A stretch of DNA of 31,558 nt from Thermopetrobacter sp964430935. Its GTDB lineage: Bacteria > Pseudomonadota > Alphaproteobacteria > Rhizobiales > Aestuariivirgaceae. The notes under the pieces were generated by a model that worked only from the letters and a program-made list of their open reading frames with translations, made no database searches and had not been told where the DNA came from. The position numbers and the translations under genes were made by a program. Each line of letters starts with the position of its first letter. Within the stretch, counting starts at the first letter, position 1. This document shows positions 29,176 through 31,558 of this stretch, in pieces. Where the stretch lies: positions 1 through 31,558 of the forward strand of contig CAYSHK010000017.1 in assembly GCA_964430935.1 (NCBI GenBank), given 5' to 3'.

Positions 29176-31558
29176 TCAGCCCATCGCCACGATGCGCGCA
29201 TGCGCCTCCTTCAGCTTCTCCAGCTTCGTCTCGCTTTCCTCCATGCGCTTGCGCGTGTCCGCGACGACCTCCGGTTTCGCGCGCTCCAGGAATTTTTCGT
29301 TCGACAGCCGGCCCTTCAGGGAGGCGATCTCCTTCTCCAGCGCGGCCATCTCCTTCTCCAGCCGGGCCTTCTCCGCCTCGAAGTCGATGATTCCCTCCAG
29401 AGGCAGTGCGATGATGGCCTCGCCATGGACGATCTGCGCCGCCTTCGCCGGCGGCTCGTCCGCCAGCTCGATGTCGGAGAGCCGCGCCATGCGCACGATC
29501 TCGGTCTTCCATTCGGCGAGCCTTCTGCGGCTTTCCTCGTTCGCGCCGGCCAGCACCGCCGGAATCCGCGTCCCCGCCGGCACGTTCATCTCGGCGCGGG
29601 TGGAACGGATGGAGGAAATGGCGTCGATCACCCATTTCAGCTCCTCGCGGGCATCCCGGTCCACCATCCCCTCCGTCCGCGGCCAACGGCTGAGCATCAG
29701 CAGCCCCTCGCCGCCGGTGCGCTGCCACAGCTCCTCCGTGATGAAGGGCATGAAGGGATGCAGCAGCTTCAGGATGACGTCCATGGTCCAGCGCGCGGCG
29801 GCACGGGTCTCCTCCTTCGCGGCCTCCGCCCCCTCCTTCAGGACGGGCTTGATGAACTCCAGATACCAGTCGCAGTAGACGTCCCACGTGAACCGGTAGA
29901 TGGCGCCCGCCGCCTCGTTGAACTTGTAGTCCTCGATGGCGCGGGTGACCTCGGCCGCGGTGCGGATGGCCTCGCCGGTGATCCAGCGGTTGAGCGGCTC
30001 CCGGCAGGCGGCGGGGTCGAAATCCGGATTGCGGCCCACTTCGTTCATCTCCAGGAAGCGGGCGGCGTTCCAAAGCTTGGTGCCGAAGTTGCGGTAGCCC
30101 GCGACGCGCGCCTCGGAAAGGCGGATGTCGCGGCCCATGACGGCCATGGCGGCCAGCGTGAAGCGCAGTGCGTCGGCCCCGTACTTCTCGATCAGCTCCA
30201 GCGGATCGATGACGTTGCCCTTGGACTTCGACATCTTCTGCCCGTGCTCGTCGCGCACGAGGGCGTGGATGTAGACGTCGCGGAACGGCACGTCACGCAT
30301 GAAGTGCAGGCCCATCATCATCATCCGGGCCACCCAGAAGAAGATGATGTCGAAGCCGGTCACCAGCACGGAGGTCGGATAGTAGCGTTTCAGCTCCGGC
30401 GTTTCGTCCGGCCAGCCCAGCGTGGAGAACGGCCACAGCGCGGAGCTGAACCAGGTGTCGAGAACGTCCTCCTCGCGGGTGAGTTCCACCTTTTCACCGT
30501 AGCGTTTTTCGGCTGCGGCGATTGCCTCCTCCTCGGTTTCGGCGACGAAGATGCTTCCGTCGGGACCATACCACGCCGGGATCTGGTGACCCCACCAGAG
30601 CTGACGGGAGATGCACCAGGGCTGGATGTTCTCCAGCCACTCGAAATAGGTCTTGTCCCAGTTGGACGGGAAGAAGCGGGTGTCCCCGCGCCGCACCACG
30701 CGCATGGCGCCGGAGGCCAGCGCCTTCGCATCCACGAACCACTGCTCCATGAGACGCGGCTCCACGGGGACGCCGCTGCGGTCGCCGTAGGGGACCATGT
30801 GGACGTGGTCCTCGACCTTCTCCAGAAGACCGAGTTTTTCCATGCGTTCCACGATCCGCTTACGCGCTTCGAAACGATCTATTCCGTCCAAGCTTTGTAA
30901 AAATTTCAGATTCTCCCGGTCTTCATCCACCCACTTCTCAGAAATGGGCCAATCCTTAGACCAATCCCTAGGGATGACAGGAACAAGCTCATCATCATGT
31001 AAAGCAAACGCTACACTGTATGCAAACTCCTGCGCTTGCTCTTTCGTTTCAGCAAAAGGCGTGGCAAGCCAAAAGTCTGTATTTCCAGCCAGAGAAATTT
31101 GTGCACTGGGCCCCATGATATTTATCATGGGCAGATCGTGGCGCTTGCCGACCTCGAAGTCGTCGAAGTCGTGCGCGGGCGTGATCTTCACCGCGCCGGT
31201 GCCGGTCTCGGGGTCGGCATGCTCGTCTGCCACGATGGGGATGCGGCGGCCCACCAGCGGCAGGATGACGTTCCTGCCGATGATGTCCCTGTACCGTTCA
31301 TCGTCGGGATGGACGGCCACGGCGGTATCGCCCAGCATGGTTTCCGGGCGCGTGGTGGCCACGACGATGTAGCGGCCTTCCCCGCCTTCCACCGGATAGC
31401 GGAAGTGCCAAAGGTGTCCCTTCGTCTCGGTCGGCACGACCTCGAGGTCCGAGATGGCGGTATGCAGCTTCGGATCCCAGTTGACCAGCCGCTTGTCCTT
31501 GTAGATCAGGCCCTCGCGGTAGAGCTCGACGAACACCTTCCGCACGGCGCGGGAGAGG
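29176..31558 (-). CDS. valS: Valine--tRNA ligase, 5' end outside the window
   Basis: About 793 C-terminal residues of this class I synthetase are visible; the HIGH box and first ~100 residues lie beyond base 31558. Seen in order: the end of the first catalytic half, the CP1 editing domain (TRPETMLGDTAVAVHP, GTGAVKITPAHDFDD, VGKRHDLPMINI), the second catalytic half with WCISRQLWWGHQIPAWYG and the KMSKS box (GQKMSKSKGNVIDP, near base 30230), the anticodon-binding domain, and the C-terminal coiled-coil arm (FEAEKARLEKEMAALEKEIA) that contacts tRNA-Val. Oddity: between MINI and DRFEARKR the chain is about 45 residues longer than in E. coli ValS, and the DNA there is strikingly AT-richer than the rest of the gene. 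Reading frame is intact throughout. Confidence 0.96.
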   Translation of the reverse strand, partial: LSRAVRKVFVELYREGLIYKDKRLVNWDPKLHTAISDLEVVPTETKGHLWHFRYPVEGGEGRYIVVATTRPETMLGDTAVAVHPDDERYRDIIGRNVILPLVGRRIPIVADEHADPETGTGAVKITPAHDFDDFEVGKRHDLPMINIMGPSAQISLAGNTDFWLATPFAETKEQAQEFAYSVAFALHDDELVPVIPRDWSKDWPISEKWVDEDRENLKFLQSLDGIDRFEARKRIVERMEKLGLLEKVEDHVHMVPYGDRSGVPVEPRLMEQWFVDAKALASGAMRVVRRGDTRFFPSNWDKTYFEWLENIQPWCISRQLWWGHQIPAWYGPDGSIFVAETEEEAIAAAEKRYGEKVELTREEDVLDTWFSSALWPFSTLGWPDETPELKRYYPTSVLVTGFDIIFFWVARMMMMGLHFMRDVPFRDVYIHALVRDEHGQKMSKSKGNVIDPLELIEKYGADALRFTLAAMAVMGRDIRLSEARVAGYRNFGTKLWNAARFLEMNEVGRNPDFDPAACREPLNRWITGEAIRTAAEVTRAIEDYKFNEAAGAIYRFTWDVYCDWYLEFIKPVLKEGAEAAKEETRAAARWTMDVILKLLHPFMPFITEELWQRTGGEGLLMLSRWPRTEGMVDRDAREELKWVIDAISSIRSTRAEMNVPAGTRIPAVLAGANEESRRRLAEWKTEIVRMARLSDIELADEPPAKAAQIVHGEAIIALPLEGIIDFEAEKARLEKEMAALEKEIASLKGRLSNEKFLERAKPEVVADTRKRMEESETKLEKLKEAHARIVAMG
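30868..31135 (-). other. Compositionally foreign segment inside valS
   Basis: Counting 60-base blocks gives 27, 27, 30 and 28 G+C from 30901 to 31140 (45-50%), while the flanks are near two-thirds. Codons rare elsewhere in this window (TTA, ATA, AGA, AAT) cluster here. It encodes roughly residues 140-227 of the visible protein, including the stretch absent from E. coli ValS. The reading frame passes through without interruption. Confidence 0.75.
31112..31131. repeat. Perfect inverted repeat at the edge of the low-GC valS segment
   Basis: CCCATGATA (31112-31120) and TATCATGGG (31123-31131) are exact inverted arms with two central bases. On the coding strand it spans the codons for the conserved MINIM motif, so codon choice alone could create it, but it coincides with the upstream boundary of the segment. 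Confidence 0.5.

Noticed and set aside
29200..30900. 566-codon open frame on the plus strand opposite valS
   Set aside because: It is antisense to a clear valS reading frame and shows no family motif.
1..31558. Mobile elements, phage genes, CRISPR arrays or attachment sites
   Set aside because: No transposase, integrase, phage structural gene or spaced repeat array is seen; neither tRNA-Ser has a duplicated 3' end nearby.

Overview
This is a GC-rich (about two-thirds G+C) chromosomal window of an alphaproteobacterium. The class is suggested by an EipB/DUF1849 envelope protein, a DUF3572 protein, a DNA polymerase IV with an N-terminal Cys4 zinc ribbon, an HspQ of alphaproteobacterial type, GatB-dependent tRNA amidation and a ComEC lacking the metallo-beta-lactamase domain. 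I cannot place it below class with confidence. Coding density is high, most genes are housekeeping, and I see no transposase, integrase, phage module, CRISPR array or defence island.

Layout. 1-3123 (+): a tightly overlapping set, DUF3572 protein (3' end only), HAD hydrolase, ROK sugar kinase and dinB. 3133-4032 (-): eipB-like envelope gene, divergent from 4146-6392 (+), which holds a D-2-hydroxyacid dehydrogenase, a RidA-family deaminase and a glycerophosphodiester phosphodiesterase. 6519-6977 (+): HIT hydrolase. 7129-9674 (-): recO, methylmalonyl-CoA epimerase, azlC, azlD and a 44-residue membrane protein. 9845-14629 (+): hspQ, recG, nhaA and a CaCA cation exchanger. 14714-15577 (-): a basic exported protein with four cysteines. 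15803-17267 (+): tRNA-Ser(UGA) and rimO. 17224-19180: a small membrane ORF (-), cobD (+) and cobU (-). 19234-20034 (+): NAD kinase. 20201-22570 (-): comEC. 22696-24985 (+): gltX and a MoeB/ThiF-type E1 enzyme. 24990-25431 (-): a MoaD/ThiS-like protein and tRNA-Ser(GCU). 25644-25931 (+): a small exported protein. 26019-31558 (-): a SEL1-repeat protein, an EEP-family membrane protein, gatB and valS (5' end outside the window).

How genes work together. cobD and cobU act in adenosylcobalamin assembly, and the epimerase feeds the B12-dependent methylmalonyl-CoA mutase. gltX and gatB belong to the same tRNA-Gln/tRNA-Asn route (non-discriminating charging, then amidation); that route is inferred, since gatA and gatC are not here. 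nhaA and the CaCA exchanger form a Na+/H+/Ca2+ homeostasis pair. recO, recG and dinB are DNA-repair genes at separate loci.

Most unusual signals: (1) valS carries a sharply bounded segment of roughly 45-50% GC (about 30868-31135) inside its editing domain, which also appears about 45 residues longer than the E. coli enzyme at that point; (2) a roughly 280-base low-GC gap at 26286-26569 has no convincing gene; (3) the E1-like enzyme lacks both zinc CxxC motifs and sits beside a MoaD-like protein lacking the terminal Gly-Gly; (4) both tRNA-Ser genes lie about 33 bases upstream of same-strand protein genes and probably share their transcripts; (5) several perfect or near-perfect palindromes lie in divergent intergenic regions. 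I did not find a clear new multi-gene system.
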